From: Lacticaseibacillus pabuli
Lineage (GTDB): Bacteria; Bacillota; Bacilli; Lactobacillales; Lactobacillaceae
DNA: 64,000 nt
NCBI RefSeq assembly: GCF_028736235.1
Contig: NZ_CP117884.1
Location: 620,001-684,000 of the forward strand
Direction: 5' to 3'
A program made the translations under genes and the position numbers. Below the pieces are notes generated by a model. It saw only the letters and a program-made list of their open reading frames with translations, had not been told where the DNA came from and did no database searches. Shown here piece by piece: positions 25,001 through 32,789 of the stretch; position 1 is the first letter of the stretch; every line of letters starts with the position of its first letter.

Positions 25001-25497
25001 TATTACCGCCGAATGCAGTTGCAACACATAGCGTCAATATTCAAAAACGGGCCGATGAAACGACGCTATATAACAAATTGTTCTACGTAGGATTACTAAA
25101 CTCCTTTGTTATGGATTACTACTTGCGCTTACTAATTAGTATGAATATAACGCAGTCATTTATTAAACAGGCGCCTATTCCAAAACCTGAGATGTTCAAA
25201 GATGCAGATACTATTGTATCCCTATGCTTATCATTGTTACAACGTGATGAAAACGTCAAAAATGTCTATGACGCACTGGAACTGAAGCATGTTGGTATAA
25301 GGCAGGGGAATCGAGATTCACTGTTGGCAAATTTGAATGCAAGAGTTGCAATCGAGTTTGGACTATCGCGTGATGATCTCATAACCCTCCTTCAGACTTT
25401 TGAGTCACCGAAGCATAAGAAATCAGTTCAAGCCGAGGCACAAAGAATCATTAATTGCTACGATAATCTTAAGAAGACGGGTATTACAAATGAGTGA
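22015..25497 (+). CDS. Large N6-adenine DNA methyltransferase of a two-gene defence-type system
   Basis: A 1160-residue protein. ATG 22015 is preferred (GGATGGAG upstream); the ATG at 21976 overlaps a TATAAT and would precede the transcript start. The first ~430 residues match no family I can name. The methyltransferase core follows: motif X region 'KGAYYTDQRLVDYIVDQ' (about 433), SAM motif I 'VVDMTCGGGSFLRGAF' (about 486-501), 'IYGVDIDYKAVTIASLTL' and catalytic motif IV 'VVGNPPWETWKP' (NPPW, about 683). The C-terminal ~350 residues probably hold the target recognition domain. Size and layout recall PglX, type IIG and DISARM DrmMI methyltransferases. Its stop overlaps the helicase-nuclease start by 8 bases, so the two act together, one marking self DNA, the other probably attacking foreign DNA. 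Confidence 0.85.
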   Translation: MKDADLINSLQGDEASIKAVATYLQYSVGKNPVDPTSDWRILFSDKTPDHGKGVIALRCEPDLKLHSKTIDVRRLYKKVEELKQALTTSFDVLVVGFVGVGRVVFFPFMNGNRDMRLDLNEDTITKQMYATNFQLMGNANLAVTEDEFGFGDYKLSLDIQKIFKRELTSTFLLMVKFYRKKLSELITSTSLKQALMPLVTENTKAFLVKDDLANLVQQESYTAVLSTVVDTIILRQLMRRFLEGYYGLEAFEVSGISLGVGSGTLDAAIKKAVQVAISTPDDTELKKINQKHKALQTMSELDLFTGLFDDEELSATAQVGKMSASQKLDIQKLTEHAREQYAAVYAGDLFSGSVGEVATTIEKQMASQYPEFVTKMWVDTSSDQFSFRYEDMAPESLEKQYESSMSENVQIMLNQQGQPTVYYGDDKQEQKQKGAYYTDQRLVDYIVDQTVEKEFMARYNQLKATIQQNDSESLVETAINHLLAIKVVDMTCGGGSFLRGAFLKLASKHELLAGLNLDSELLTSYPMFESGEHGECLWEEYLLDHVIYGVDIDYKAVTIASLTLTLSSLQHRDANKPLPNLVGRTLIHQNSLMNTVPFKKRDEAFTPLKREIAALRRAKLNNDASYETKRVKLQEQVAHFAESTLGDQALLLSAECLEINLPEVFFKEDGTLDPRGGFTCVVGNPPWETWKPNSDEFYSQYDSEYLALKNAKQKKQRQRQLQEKFPAIENRWAEYSSRMAAGSNFLRDDNNFQYQSWIVDGRKTSSDLNLYKVAVERFYQCLQAGGRMGILIPDNLATDLGSTGLRHLLFEHGQVTEYLSFENRQKIFEEVDSRTKFSVLITSRVEPAAPTFKAFFYKHSLDALNDDSEKLNYAMADVRKNQELLSLVEPRTQAQFDVYHKMTTRFPLFGETKPFKLGNDFHRTNDSEYFTTDSTASIYPLYEGKTFDQFTILYQPTEFATTEGVMKKVDPDQKEWRIAIRSVASATNKRSLIATLLPPNAVATHSVNIQKRADETTLYNKLFYVGLLNSFVMDYYLRLLISMNITQSFIKQAPIPKPEMFKDADTIVSLCLSLLQRDENVKNVYDALELKHVGIRQGNRDSLLANLNARVAIEFGLSRDDLITLLQTFESPKHKKSVQAEAQRIINCYDNLKKTGITNE

Positions 25498-28400
25498 AAT
25501 CAAAGACTTGTACACAAAGCGCGTCATTGATAACCGAAACATTAAGATGGTTGATGCGATTAAGGAGCTGCTCGGTAAGGCGGATGTCCATTCGCTTGAT
25601 GTTGCCGTCGGCTACTTTTATTTGAGTGGCTTGTTGTTGATCAAAGATGAATTTATCCGGTTCATGACAGAGCAGCAAGGACATTTCAGCATTTTGATGG
25701 GCAATGAAACTAATCACGCCACTCAGCAGTTACTTGCGGCTAAAGACGCGAATGAGAATTACTTTGAGCAGCTGCCGGAAATCATTAACCAGGATACGAT
25801 GACAGTCTCAGATACTGACTTCTTGCGTCAGGTTGGTCAGTGGATCAACCAACGCCGGATTGAGGTCAAAGTCTACACTGGCGAGGCGAATTACTTTCAT
25901 GCCAAAAGTTACTTATTCTGTCAGAGTGCCGAGGGGTTTGATGGGTATGCACTTGTAGGATCTTCTAATTTTTCACGCAATGGGCTGGAGGGTAACACAG
26001 AACTAAACGTGATGAGCCGTGATACTTTTCCTGTCCTGAAAGAATGGTTTGATACCATCTGGCAGTCCGATGAAGTTGAACCATATGATGAAAAGCTGAT
26101 TGCGGCAATCGAGCAGAAAGTGCCAATGTTAGCGAATGAGCGGTCATATCAGACTGTTACTGAGACTTACCATGACTATGCGACTCTGTTTGGTGTTCCG
26201 TATGCCGATCTCGATGCTAACCTACCTTGGGTGAAAATGCTGTATCCGCATCAGCAATCCGGTGTAGTGGAGATCAGCGACAAGCTGAACACGTTCGGAA
26301 CCGCGGTGTTGTCTGACGGTGTGGGGTTAGGTAAGACACGAACGACTGCCGGAATTATTCGTCAAAGTTTGGATCAAGGGACTATTCATCAAGTGCTACT
26401 GATTGCCGATAGTAAGCTAGCGACTCAGTGGGTTGAGGAAATGGCCACTGTTGGCGTTCATCAGAATTGCTTCCAGCAGATGACCCGTCAACGCTTCACT
26501 CTGCTCAAGAAGCCTGAGCTTGATTTACTGGCTAAGCAATACGACATGATTGTCATTGATGAGGCTCACTTGGGCTTTAAGTCGCGCAAAGCCAAGGCCT
26601 ATGCGCATCTTCAATATGTATTTGAAACTAGCGGCGAAAAAATAAAAGGATTGTTGCTAACTGCCACGCCTTGGAACAATTCTCGCGAAGATGTGTTGAA
26701 TTTAGGGAGTTTATTCTTGTCTGTTGATCGTATTCCAAGTGATCGAAAATACCGGGACATCTTTCAGTTTGGCAATACTGGTAAAGCGATTCGGGAATTG
26801 GCGAACGATAATGAGGCGTTCAATCAATTCTGGGATGATCTGTTTCTTCAACGGACCCGTAAGACTTATGGTGGTAAATCAGTTGAATACGCTGAACGTG
26901 AGTTTCCAGCAATCGAGATTCCATATGAGCCGCGTAAGAATCAACTTTTTGGGGAGAACTTTGAGCGCATCGCCGGACTGAATTTTGCGTACATGGATCC
27001 GATGCGCTACGTCGGTGATTCACGCAATCAGGTTGGGGTAGACCGTCTCAAGATGATCTTACTTAAGCGCGCCGATTCGAGCTGGCGGGCATACCATGAT
27101 TCTCTAACCAGCATTGTCAACAAGTTGGAGAAGCTAGCTAGCCAGTTGGACGGTATTCAACATTCAACCAAGCAAGCACCGTATCTGAGAACCTTCCTGG
27201 CGAATGCCTATAAACTAGATGATTATAATGAACAGAAACTTGGGGGCCTACGCGAGGCATTCTACGGGCAAGATCCCGACGAAGGGCTGGATGACGCCGA
27301 ATCGAACGACCTGCTACCAAGCGAAGAACGCTCCAATCAGCAGAAACGTCGCTATTTCAATAAAATTAGTGCGCAAGTGCAATCTGTCAATGAACGTACT
27401 GCCAAGCGGGCTGTCGCAAAGATGGCGCAAGACACGGTGCAGGATTTAACGATTCTAAAGCCCTTATTACAAGATCTCGAAACGGCCTACGCTAACCGTG
27501 ATGAGAAACTGGAAGGCGTCAAGCAGAACTTACTTGAAGAGCTCTCTCAGGGCCGTAAAGTAATTGTAATCTCTAGCTTTAAGACCACAACTGAGTATTA
27601 TTTCACTCAGTTAAAGCGAATGCCCGAGTTCAATGAAGACAAAATTGGGCTGGTTACTGGCGGTGATGCGGCCAACTTTATCGGTGGCCAGGAAGTCTCA
27701 CGTAAGGAGATTCTGGACCGCTTCTCGCCCCGTTCTAAGAACCGGGTGGATCTGATTGATTCTCCTGAAGAAATCAATCTTCTGATCGGCACGGATACTA
27801 TCTCAACTGGGCAAAACTTGCAGGATGCGCAAGTTATCATGAATCTCGATCTACCATACAACCCGATGATACTTGAGCAACGGATTGGGCGAATTGATCG
27901 ACCGCGTGACGTTTCAAAAACAAAATCTATCTACGTCTATACCTTCCCGGTCTATCAGACTATTGATGCAGAGCTCAAGATGAGTGAACGCTTGGGTAAG
28001 AAGATGGAAGGTGTCATGGAAGACACGCAGTTCGACAACGCGGTCTTACCGAATGCCGAGTACATGAATTTTCTTAAGCAAGCCAAAGCAGCCAAAGGTA
28101 ACGCCGTTAAGAAAATGCTGGATGATACGGTGCAGAAGACTGTGGTTAAGGCTGGTCTGAGTTCAGAAAAACATTCTGAACAATACCAGGCTGCCAACCG
28201 CCGGATGTACGATGCCAAGGTTGAACCGATTGTCCGCACTAAGGAGCCGGTTATTCCAAAGGTTAGTTTTGCTTCCGGCGCGATGCATGGTGTTGCCGTT
28301 TTGCAATTAACCTTCAATGATGTCAATCAGGCATCGCTGGCCAGAAAAAATATCGTGGTTGATCTAACCAATGTTGACAACGACAGCGTGACTAATGGGG

Positions 28401-28933
28401 AGCAACAGCTTCATGATGCATTGAACACTGGCATCGATGGGACGTCCCAATTGAATGAAAATACCGCAAAACTAAGTGTGTCCAAGTTGGATGCTGTCTT
28501 TCGTCAAGTTCTTGAGCGTGAGGTTGCCAAGTATAATCAAGCAATGAGACAGTCTGAAGGTGCGATTGGCGCACTGAAAGATCGCGTTGCGGAACAAACC
28601 GCTAAAGCGATTGAGGAGAGCGTTCGTAATGCTTCTAATCGCACAATGATTATGAACAAAATCCAAGAGGCCGGCTTAACACCTAAGATTGTCGGCAAAC
28701 TGACTCAGAATATACGCACTATCGATCAGGATAGTCCGCTGTATGATGATGTGGTTGAAATCAGCCATGATGTGAATTTGTTCTGGTTGAACTTTGGTTA
28801 TTACGCTGACCAGTTTGATTTGGAGAACATTGAGTTGACTGGGAAACGACAGTTAAGTCGGATGGACGTCAGGCTGGCTGATGGTGAACAGTCGAAGTAT
28901 GAGTTGTTGTTGGCAAATGTGAGAATTTATTAG
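25490..28933 (+). CDS. PLD-nuclease/SNF2-type helicase of the defence-type system
   Basis: A 1147-residue fusion. ATG 25490 lies within the end of the methyltransferase gene. The N-terminal ~210 residues form a phospholipase D-like nuclease with the HxK motif in 'ANYFHAKSYLFCQ' (histidine near 137) and 'ALVGSSNFSRNGLEGNTEL'. A superfamily 2 helicase follows: Walker A 'LSDGVGLGKTRTTAGIIRQ' (about 275), DEAH box 'MIVIDEAHLGFKSRKAKAY' (about 357), 'GLLLTATPWNNSRED', and motif VI 'MILEQRIGRIDRPRDV' (about 797). The last ~300 residues are charged and helical. Nuclease plus ATP-driven translocase beside a modification methyltransferase fits a restriction system. DrmA/DrmB (DISARM) and BREX partner genes are absent, so it is not a standard version of either. 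Confidence 0.85.
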   Translation: MSEIKDLYTKRVIDNRNIKMVDAIKELLGKADVHSLDVAVGYFYLSGLLLIKDEFIRFMTEQQGHFSILMGNETNHATQQLLAAKDANENYFEQLPEIINQDTMTVSDTDFLRQVGQWINQRRIEVKVYTGEANYFHAKSYLFCQSAEGFDGYALVGSSNFSRNGLEGNTELNVMSRDTFPVLKEWFDTIWQSDEVEPYDEKLIAAIEQKVPMLANERSYQTVTETYHDYATLFGVPYADLDANLPWVKMLYPHQQSGVVEISDKLNTFGTAVLSDGVGLGKTRTTAGIIRQSLDQGTIHQVLLIADSKLATQWVEEMATVGVHQNCFQQMTRQRFTLLKKPELDLLAKQYDMIVIDEAHLGFKSRKAKAYAHLQYVFETSGEKIKGLLLTATPWNNSREDVLNLGSLFLSVDRIPSDRKYRDIFQFGNTGKAIRELANDNEAFNQFWDDLFLQRTRKTYGGKSVEYAEREFPAIEIPYEPRKNQLFGENFERIAGLNFAYMDPMRYVGDSRNQVGVDRLKMILLKRADSSWRAYHDSLTSIVNKLEKLASQLDGIQHSTKQAPYLRTFLANAYKLDDYNEQKLGGLREAFYGQDPDEGLDDAESNDLLPSEERSNQQKRRYFNKISAQVQSVNERTAKRAVAKMAQDTVQDLTILKPLLQDLETAYANRDEKLEGVKQNLLEELSQGRKVIVISSFKTTTEYYFTQLKRMPEFNEDKIGLVTGGDAANFIGGQEVSRKEILDRFSPRSKNRVDLIDSPEEINLLIGTDTISTGQNLQDAQVIMNLDLPYNPMILEQRIGRIDRPRDVSKTKSIYVYTFPVYQTIDAELKMSERLGKKMEGVMEDTQFDNAVLPNAEYMNFLKQAKAAKGNAVKKMLDDTVQKTVVKAGLSSEKHSEQYQAANRRMYDAKVEPIVRTKEPVIPKVSFASGAMHGVAVLQLTFNDVNQASLARKNIVVDLTNVDNDSVTNGEQQLHDALNTGIDGTSQLNENTAKLSVSKLDAVFRQVLEREVAKYNQAMRQSEGAIGALKDRVAEQTAKAIEESVRNASNRTMIMNKIQEAGLTPKIVGKLTQNIRTIDQDSPLYDDVVEISHDVNLFWLNFGYYADQFDLENIELTGKRQLSRMDVRLADGEQSKYELLLANVRIY

Positions 28934-28971
28934 GATATTTGCGCGATTTCGAGTGCTAGTAGGAGGGCAAT

Positions 28972-29160
28972 TTGAGCAATATTTTTAGTACTGGTAATTT
29001 GACATTATCGATAGGTGAGGACTGTCAATATCTATTAAATGGGGTGAATATACTTGACACTGACGGTGAACCTATCAAAGAAGCTGAATTCGAATCTCGC
29101 GTGAGTAACGAAGTCGCGAGATTTATCAATAATAATTACTCACACCTGATTCATTCATAG
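28972..29160 (+). CDS. Small acidic protein downstream of the helicase-nuclease, unknown function
   Basis: A 62-residue frame starting with TTG 28972 behind a good ribosome binding site (AGGAGGG, 28961-28967), 38 bases after the helicase stop and in the same direction. It has no membrane segment or cysteine; the second half ('EAEFESRVSNEVARFINNNY') may be a helix. Its position suggests it belongs to the defence operon, perhaps as a regulator or accessory subunit, but nothing in its sequence shows a function. Confidence 0.55.
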   Translation: MSNIFSTGNLTLSIGEDCQYLLNGVNILDTDGEPIKEAEFESRVSNEVARFINNNYSHLIHS

Positions 29161-29222
29161 GTTTGTGAAATACAACCATAGGCTCAATAGCGACACTAAC
29201 TTCGCCATGCCGAATCAATACA

Positions 29223-30761
29223 CCTTGATTTTGGCCAACTTATTCAGAGTCGGCGTCGCCAAATAGACCGAACGTATTTCAACATTTCGGCCAGGCCCGA
29301 CCATTTAGTTGCTTTGGTCACATTTGCAAAATATCGTTCAACACATTGCCTATAAAGCCACTAAAAACTTGGCTTGAAGCTAAATGTAGGACGATTCGGT
29401 GCGCGTGATTCGTGATCTTACCCGTAACATGGAGCAATTCAAAGTGCAAGGTTGCGATTGTCTTTCGTGCGTCAAAAGGTATCAAAATGAGTTTGAATGG
29501 TTGAACGATGTTGTAAGCAACAGCACTGATCAAGGCCCTAGCAGCGTTCATCGTAAACGAGTGACTGTCAGTCTTGTCGAAAGCAAAACCGGCTTTCAAT
29601 TCTTTGATCAGATCTTCGACTCTTCCGCGTTGACGATAGCGGGTGATCAATGTTTCACACGGAATCTTCGTATCATTAGTGACCAACCAAGTATGATGGT
29701 CCCAAAGAAAAGACTCAGCCTTACTTTCAGAATGCACGATCACGCGATAATTATCCGCCCAAGTTTTAACTTGATAGTCCAGTTCGTGGTCTTCACTTTG
29801 AAAATCAGTCGTCATCTCAGTGGCTTGAGTTGCCGTTGTGGTGAGTTCGTTAATGCGGTTATTCTTCTTCAGCCGGACAATAAATTTAACACTGCGCTTG
29901 GCACAGGCTGCATAAAACTCTGGCTTGGCAAAGCCTGAATCACCGCGGACTGTGATGTTCATATCAGGGCGTAAGGCTTTAAGATGATCAAGGATCGGGG
30001 CGATGAACGTATCAGCATCGCTACTGGTATAGACGTTACCCGGGCGCAACTGCGCACCTAGTAAAAGCCCGGTGGCATCATCAAAAACCAGCAGAGGATG
30101 ATAGCCATTAGCTGAATAATGACCGTTATAGGTTGCGTGTTCTTGATGGCCGAAGGTATCCGAGTGTGTGGAGTCGATATCAAGGATCATTTCAGTGCGT
30201 GAAGGATCTTTAAGGACCACATCAGCCAGTTTCAGCAACAGGTTTTGGATTTCAACCAGATTATCTTGAGTCAGGCTTGCGATGAAACGTGAAATAGAAG
30301 CTTGAGAGGCCACACCACACTCACCTAAAGCAGTCCTAATAGCAGGATCCTGACGCCAAGTATTTGCCGCAGAGTCAGTGCAATAACCGGCAATCCGGAG
30401 CATAAGCGTAAATTCAAATAGATCTACGAAAGAGATCTTGGCAAATTTTCGCTCATCATTAAAGAAAATCGTATTACGAATCAAGTTTTTGAGGTGGATC
30501 CGATTGGTAAATTCAATTGGTAGTATCATTCCAGCATCATTGGATAATTGTCCGGCGTCGTTGATAACAGATAAATGAGGATTGCATTGAAGTGAAGTTG
30601 CGCGTAGTCTAAGCATTGTGTTATGGCCTTCATATTGTTGGTTTTCAGCGACTCTACAATATCACAAGACCGCACCCAGTGGGTGAAAAACACAAAGCAG
30701 CGCAACTTCATGCCAGTCATGAGGTTGCGCTGTATTTTGTCGTGTTTAAGAATAATCCAGG
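29223..30761 (-). mobile_element. IS1380-family insertion sequence
   Basis: About 1.5 kb around a full-length transposase on the minus strand. Candidate ends are CCTTGATTTT (29223) and, reading inward from the right, CCTGGATTAT (ending at 30761); they agree at most positions but the match is imperfect. No clear target duplication was found, so the boundaries are approximate. Confidence 0.6.
29318..30616 (-). CDS. IS1380-family DDE transposase
   Basis: A 432-residue transposase. The catalytic core is recognisable: first aspartate in 'EMILDIDSTHSDTFGHQEHA' (about 158), second in 'MNITVRGDSGFAKPEFYAAC' (about 235), glutamate in the region of 'YRQRGRVEDLIKELKAGFA' (about 345), the YREK-like box of IS4/IS1380 enzymes. 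The frame is uninterrupted, so the element may still be active. It reads against the flanking defence operon and the DUF1304 gene. Confidence 0.85.
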   Translation of the reverse strand: MLRLRATSLQCNPHLSVINDAGQLSNDAGMILPIEFTNRIHLKNLIRNTIFFNDERKFAKISFVDLFEFTLMLRIAGYCTDSAANTWRQDPAIRTALGECGVASQASISRFIASLTQDNLVEIQNLLLKLADVVLKDPSRTEMILDIDSTHSDTFGHQEHATYNGHYSANGYHPLLVFDDATGLLLGAQLRPGNVYTSSDADTFIAPILDHLKALRPDMNITVRGDSGFAKPEFYAACAKRSVKFIVRLKKNNRINELTTTATQATEMTTDFQSEDHELDYQVKTWADNYRVIVHSESKAESFLWDHHTWLVTNDTKIPCETLITRYRQRGRVEDLIKELKAGFAFDKTDSHSFTMNAARALISAVAYNIVQPFKLILIPFDARKTIATLHFELLHVTGKITNHAHRIVLHLASSQVFSGFIGNVLNDILQM

Positions 30762-30850
30762 CTAAATGTTCTCCCGCTCCGAAGTCTGTTATACTATGCT
30801 TTATCGTATAAATTTTCAATTTTAATGAATTTCTTTAGGGGGAATAGGTA

Positions 30851-31222
30851 ATGCTATTTGTAAAGGATATGTTCGTGCTACTAGTCGCCGTTGAGGCATT
30901 GCTGATAATGCTTCTCGAGATGTTTGGCACCCAAACAAAAATGGCCCGTAAGGCTTTTGACTTGTCAAAAGGATATCTTGCCACCAAAGAAGCCAAATCA
31001 TCGATGGCAAACCAAGGACTATATAATGGATTCATCGGTGTAGGCTTGTTATATGCTCGATATGGGCTCAGTGGTGGTGCCTCCTACCACGTTCAGATTT
31101 TATTCGTGGGTTTTGTCGTGCTTGCTGCCGCTTTTGGATCACTGACAGCTAACAAGAAAATCATATTTACACAGGGTAGTCCCGCAATCGTAGCGCTTTT
31201 TCTGCTTATATTTGTACACTGA
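30851..31222 (+). CDS. DUF1304 family membrane protein
   Basis: A 123-residue protein with four predicted membrane helices (about 5-24, 52-72, 78-97, 104-122), ATG 30851 behind AGGGGGAA. 'MLEMFGTQTKMARKAFDL' and 'NQGLYNGFIGVGLLYA' are typical of the DUF1304 (YqgC/YkoI-like) family. The function of the family is not established. It is a single gene ended by a terminator at 31327-31349. Confidence 0.75.
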   Translation: MLFVKDMFVLLVAVEALLIMLLEMFGTQTKMARKAFDLSKGYLATKEAKSSMANQGLYNGFIGVGLLYARYGLSGGASYHVQILFVGFVVLAAAFGSLTANKKIIFTQGSPAIVALFLLIFVH

Positions 31223-31326
31223 TGTGCTCCTCATAGTAAGATAAACTTTGGCTCCTAGAGAAACGGTAAGAATCGTTAGATATGCCAGTTAATTCTGATG
31301 AGGATAAGCTATTGAAAGTATTATTG

Positions 31327-31349
31327 GCCTGCCATCCGGCGGGCTTTTT
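31327..31349 (+). terminator. Terminator downstream of the DUF1304 gene
   Basis: GCCTGCC-ATCC-GGCGGGC (7 bp, one G-U) followed by TTTTT. Confidence 0.75.
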
Positions 31350-31628
31350 GATTGCAAAAAATAAGCCCCATATAGGGACTAGGGTGTACTAATTGGTATG
31401 CACATGGTTGGTACACGTGACTACTCTGTGGTATTTCATGACGTGCAAGTTATATGGGCCTCGCCTCTAGAATGAGTTATTATTGAGTGCCACGGGTGCT
31501 CAAAATATCGGTATAAAAGCATTTCTAGTTTTGGGCTTGTCACTGATTTGCACTGATTTTCAAACCTAGGTGATTATCTAAATAGCTAGGCAGACGCCAG
31601 CTAATTCATTATGAGGCGCTATTTTTAA
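31350..31628. other. Gene-free stretch before mscL
   Basis: No frame with a ribosome binding site was found. Short inverted repeats are scattered (for example GGTGTACTAATTGGTATGCACATGG region), but nothing that can be named. Confidence 0.5.
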
Positions 31629-31657
31629 TTTTCAGAACGTCCCCACTCTGCTATAAT
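31629..31657 (+). promoter_or_regulatory. Promoter of mscL
   Basis: TTTTCA (31629-31634), 17-base spacer, TATAAT (31652-31657), about 20 bases before the ribosome binding site. Confidence 0.65.
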
Positions 31658-31691
31658 TCTTTTCGTAACATAAAATTTGGAGGCATTCAAA

Positions 31692-32060
31692 ATGATTAAA
31701 GAATTTAGAGACTTCATTATGCGTGGCAACGTTCTAGATCTTGCAGTAGGTGTCATTATTGGCGGTGCGTTCACCGCCGTTGTAACTTCCCTGACCAAAA
31801 ACTTGATCAACCCAATTATTTCTATGTTTGTAGGTAAGGCTGATTTAAGTAAGCTATATTTTACAATTTTGAACGCAAAATTTACGTATGGCAGCTTTCT
31901 TAACGACGTCATTAACTTCTTGATCACTGCTTTTGTAGTCTTTCTTATTGTCAAGACGGTTAATCGTATTATGCCGTCTAAGAAACCTGATGCTCCTGTT
32001 GTTTCGAAGGAAGAACTCTTACTTACACAGATTCGCGATTTACTGCGCAATTCAAAATGA
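31692..32060 (+). CDS. mscL: Large-conductance mechanosensitive channel
   Basis: A 122-residue channel subunit. ATG 31692 follows TTGGAGG by eight bases. The first membrane helix and pore, 'IMRGNVLDLAVGVIIGGAFT', are almost identical to the family signature; the second helix is 'NFLITAFVVFLIVKTVNRI' and the C-terminal helix bundle 'KEELLLTQIRDLLRN' is complete. As a pentamer in the membrane it releases solutes on sudden osmotic downshift. It is an extra copy carried on the mobile element, next to two other small membrane or stress proteins. Confidence 0.95.
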   Translation: MIKEFRDFIMRGNVLDLAVGVIIGGAFTAVVTSLTKNLINPIISMFVGKADLSKLYFTILNAKFTYGSFLNDVINFLITAFVVFLIVKTVNRIMPSKKPDAPVVSKEELLLTQIRDLLRNSK

Positions 32061-32168
32061 GCTATCATAAGTATAAGAGGGAATAGATACCTTCGGCTTT
32101 CTTTTTGGCCTTAACTCCTGTATACTTATAATTAGTAACAAAGAATATATTTAATGGGAGGGATTTAC

Positions 32169-32417
32169 ATGCACTTCATTTGGTCACTAATTGTTGGCGC
32201 AATAATCGGTGCTATTGCTGGCGCTATTACAAGCAAAGGAAAATCGATGGGTTGGATTGCAAATATTATTGCTGGGCTCATCGGATCATCTATTGGTGAA
32301 GCACTACTCGGCCATTGGGGTCCTAAACTTGCTGGTATGGCAATAATTCCATCGATAGTTGGCGCAGTGATTGTCGTAGCGGTTGTATCATTCTTTGTTG
32401 GTAGATCTAAAGATTGA
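32169..32417 (+). CDS. GlsB/YeaQ/YmgE family membrane protein
   Basis: An 82-residue, very hydrophobic protein ('transglycosylase-associated' family). ATG 32169 follows GGAGGGA; a TATAAT promoter lies near 32129-32134. Three membrane helices are separated by the typical motifs 'IGAIAGAITSKGKSMGWIAN' and 'GLIGSSIGEALLG'. Members are induced by acid, envelope or general stress; the molecular role is unknown. It forms an operon with the 46-residue peptide gene that starts 15 bases after its stop. Confidence 0.88.
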   Translation: MHFIWSLIVGAIIGAIAGAITSKGKSMGWIANIIAGLIGSSIGEALLGHWGPKLAGMAIIPSIVGAVIVVAVVSFFVGRSKD

Positions 32418-32432
32418 TTGGAGGTCATATGC

Positions 32433-32573
32433 ATGGATGCTTTAAAATCAATTTTTACATTTATGGTAGCCAGCACTTTGCTGGTTGGAGGAGCTCTGGT
32501 AGCTGGTACAATTTTGGCAGCCAAGAAAATAGATAAGGCTGGGGATAAATTGCAGGATTCGATTCATGACTAG
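32433..32573 (+). CDS. Small membrane peptide, unknown function
   Basis: A 46-residue frame (MDALKSIFTFMVASTLLVGG... ending DSIHD) with a TTGGAGG ribosome binding site. One membrane helix spans about residues 7-30 and an amphipathic charged tail follows (KKIDKAGDKLQD). The tail resembles the ends of stress-related CsbD/YtxH-type small proteins, but no family can be assigned. It is coupled to the GlsB-type gene, 15 bases downstream of its stop. Confidence 0.65.
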   Translation: MDALKSIFTFMVASTLLVGGALVAGTILAAKKIDKAGDKLQDSIHD

Positions 32574-32726
32574 TGATATACGGACCGTCTGTGATGGACG
32601 CACGTTCGCAAAATCAAGATGAAAGCGTAACTTTCAGCAGAATACGGTACGGTTGAGGTACGAGAAGACCTGATGCTACACACGGCAAAGGGTATCGTGG
32701 TTTAAGATGCATCGAAATTAACCCCA
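32574..32726. other. Untranslated stretch after the small membrane peptide
   Basis: No gene seen. Short complementary segments (GGACCGTC...GATGGACG) occur before the terminator, so it may be a long 3' untranslated region. Confidence 0.4.
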
Positions 32727-32760
32727 GCTCGGCATGTCAATTGGCATGCCGAGTTTTTTT
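32727..32760. terminator. Terminator of the GlsB operon
   Basis: CTCGGCATG pairs perfectly with CATGCCGAG; the loop bases TCAATTGG are themselves partly self-complementary; seven T follow. Confidence 0.88.
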
Positions 32761-32789
32761 ACTCTTTCAACGAGCTATACCAATTACCT

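Noticed and set aside
22015..28933. Standard DISARM or BREX locus
   Set aside because: No DUF1998 protein, DrmA helicase, PglZ, BrxC or BrxL gene is next to the pair; only the methyltransferase and PLD-helicase ideas are shared.
29399..29938. 179-codon frame antisense to the IS1380 transposase
   Set aside because: Antisense shadow; the minus-strand frame has the DDE motifs.
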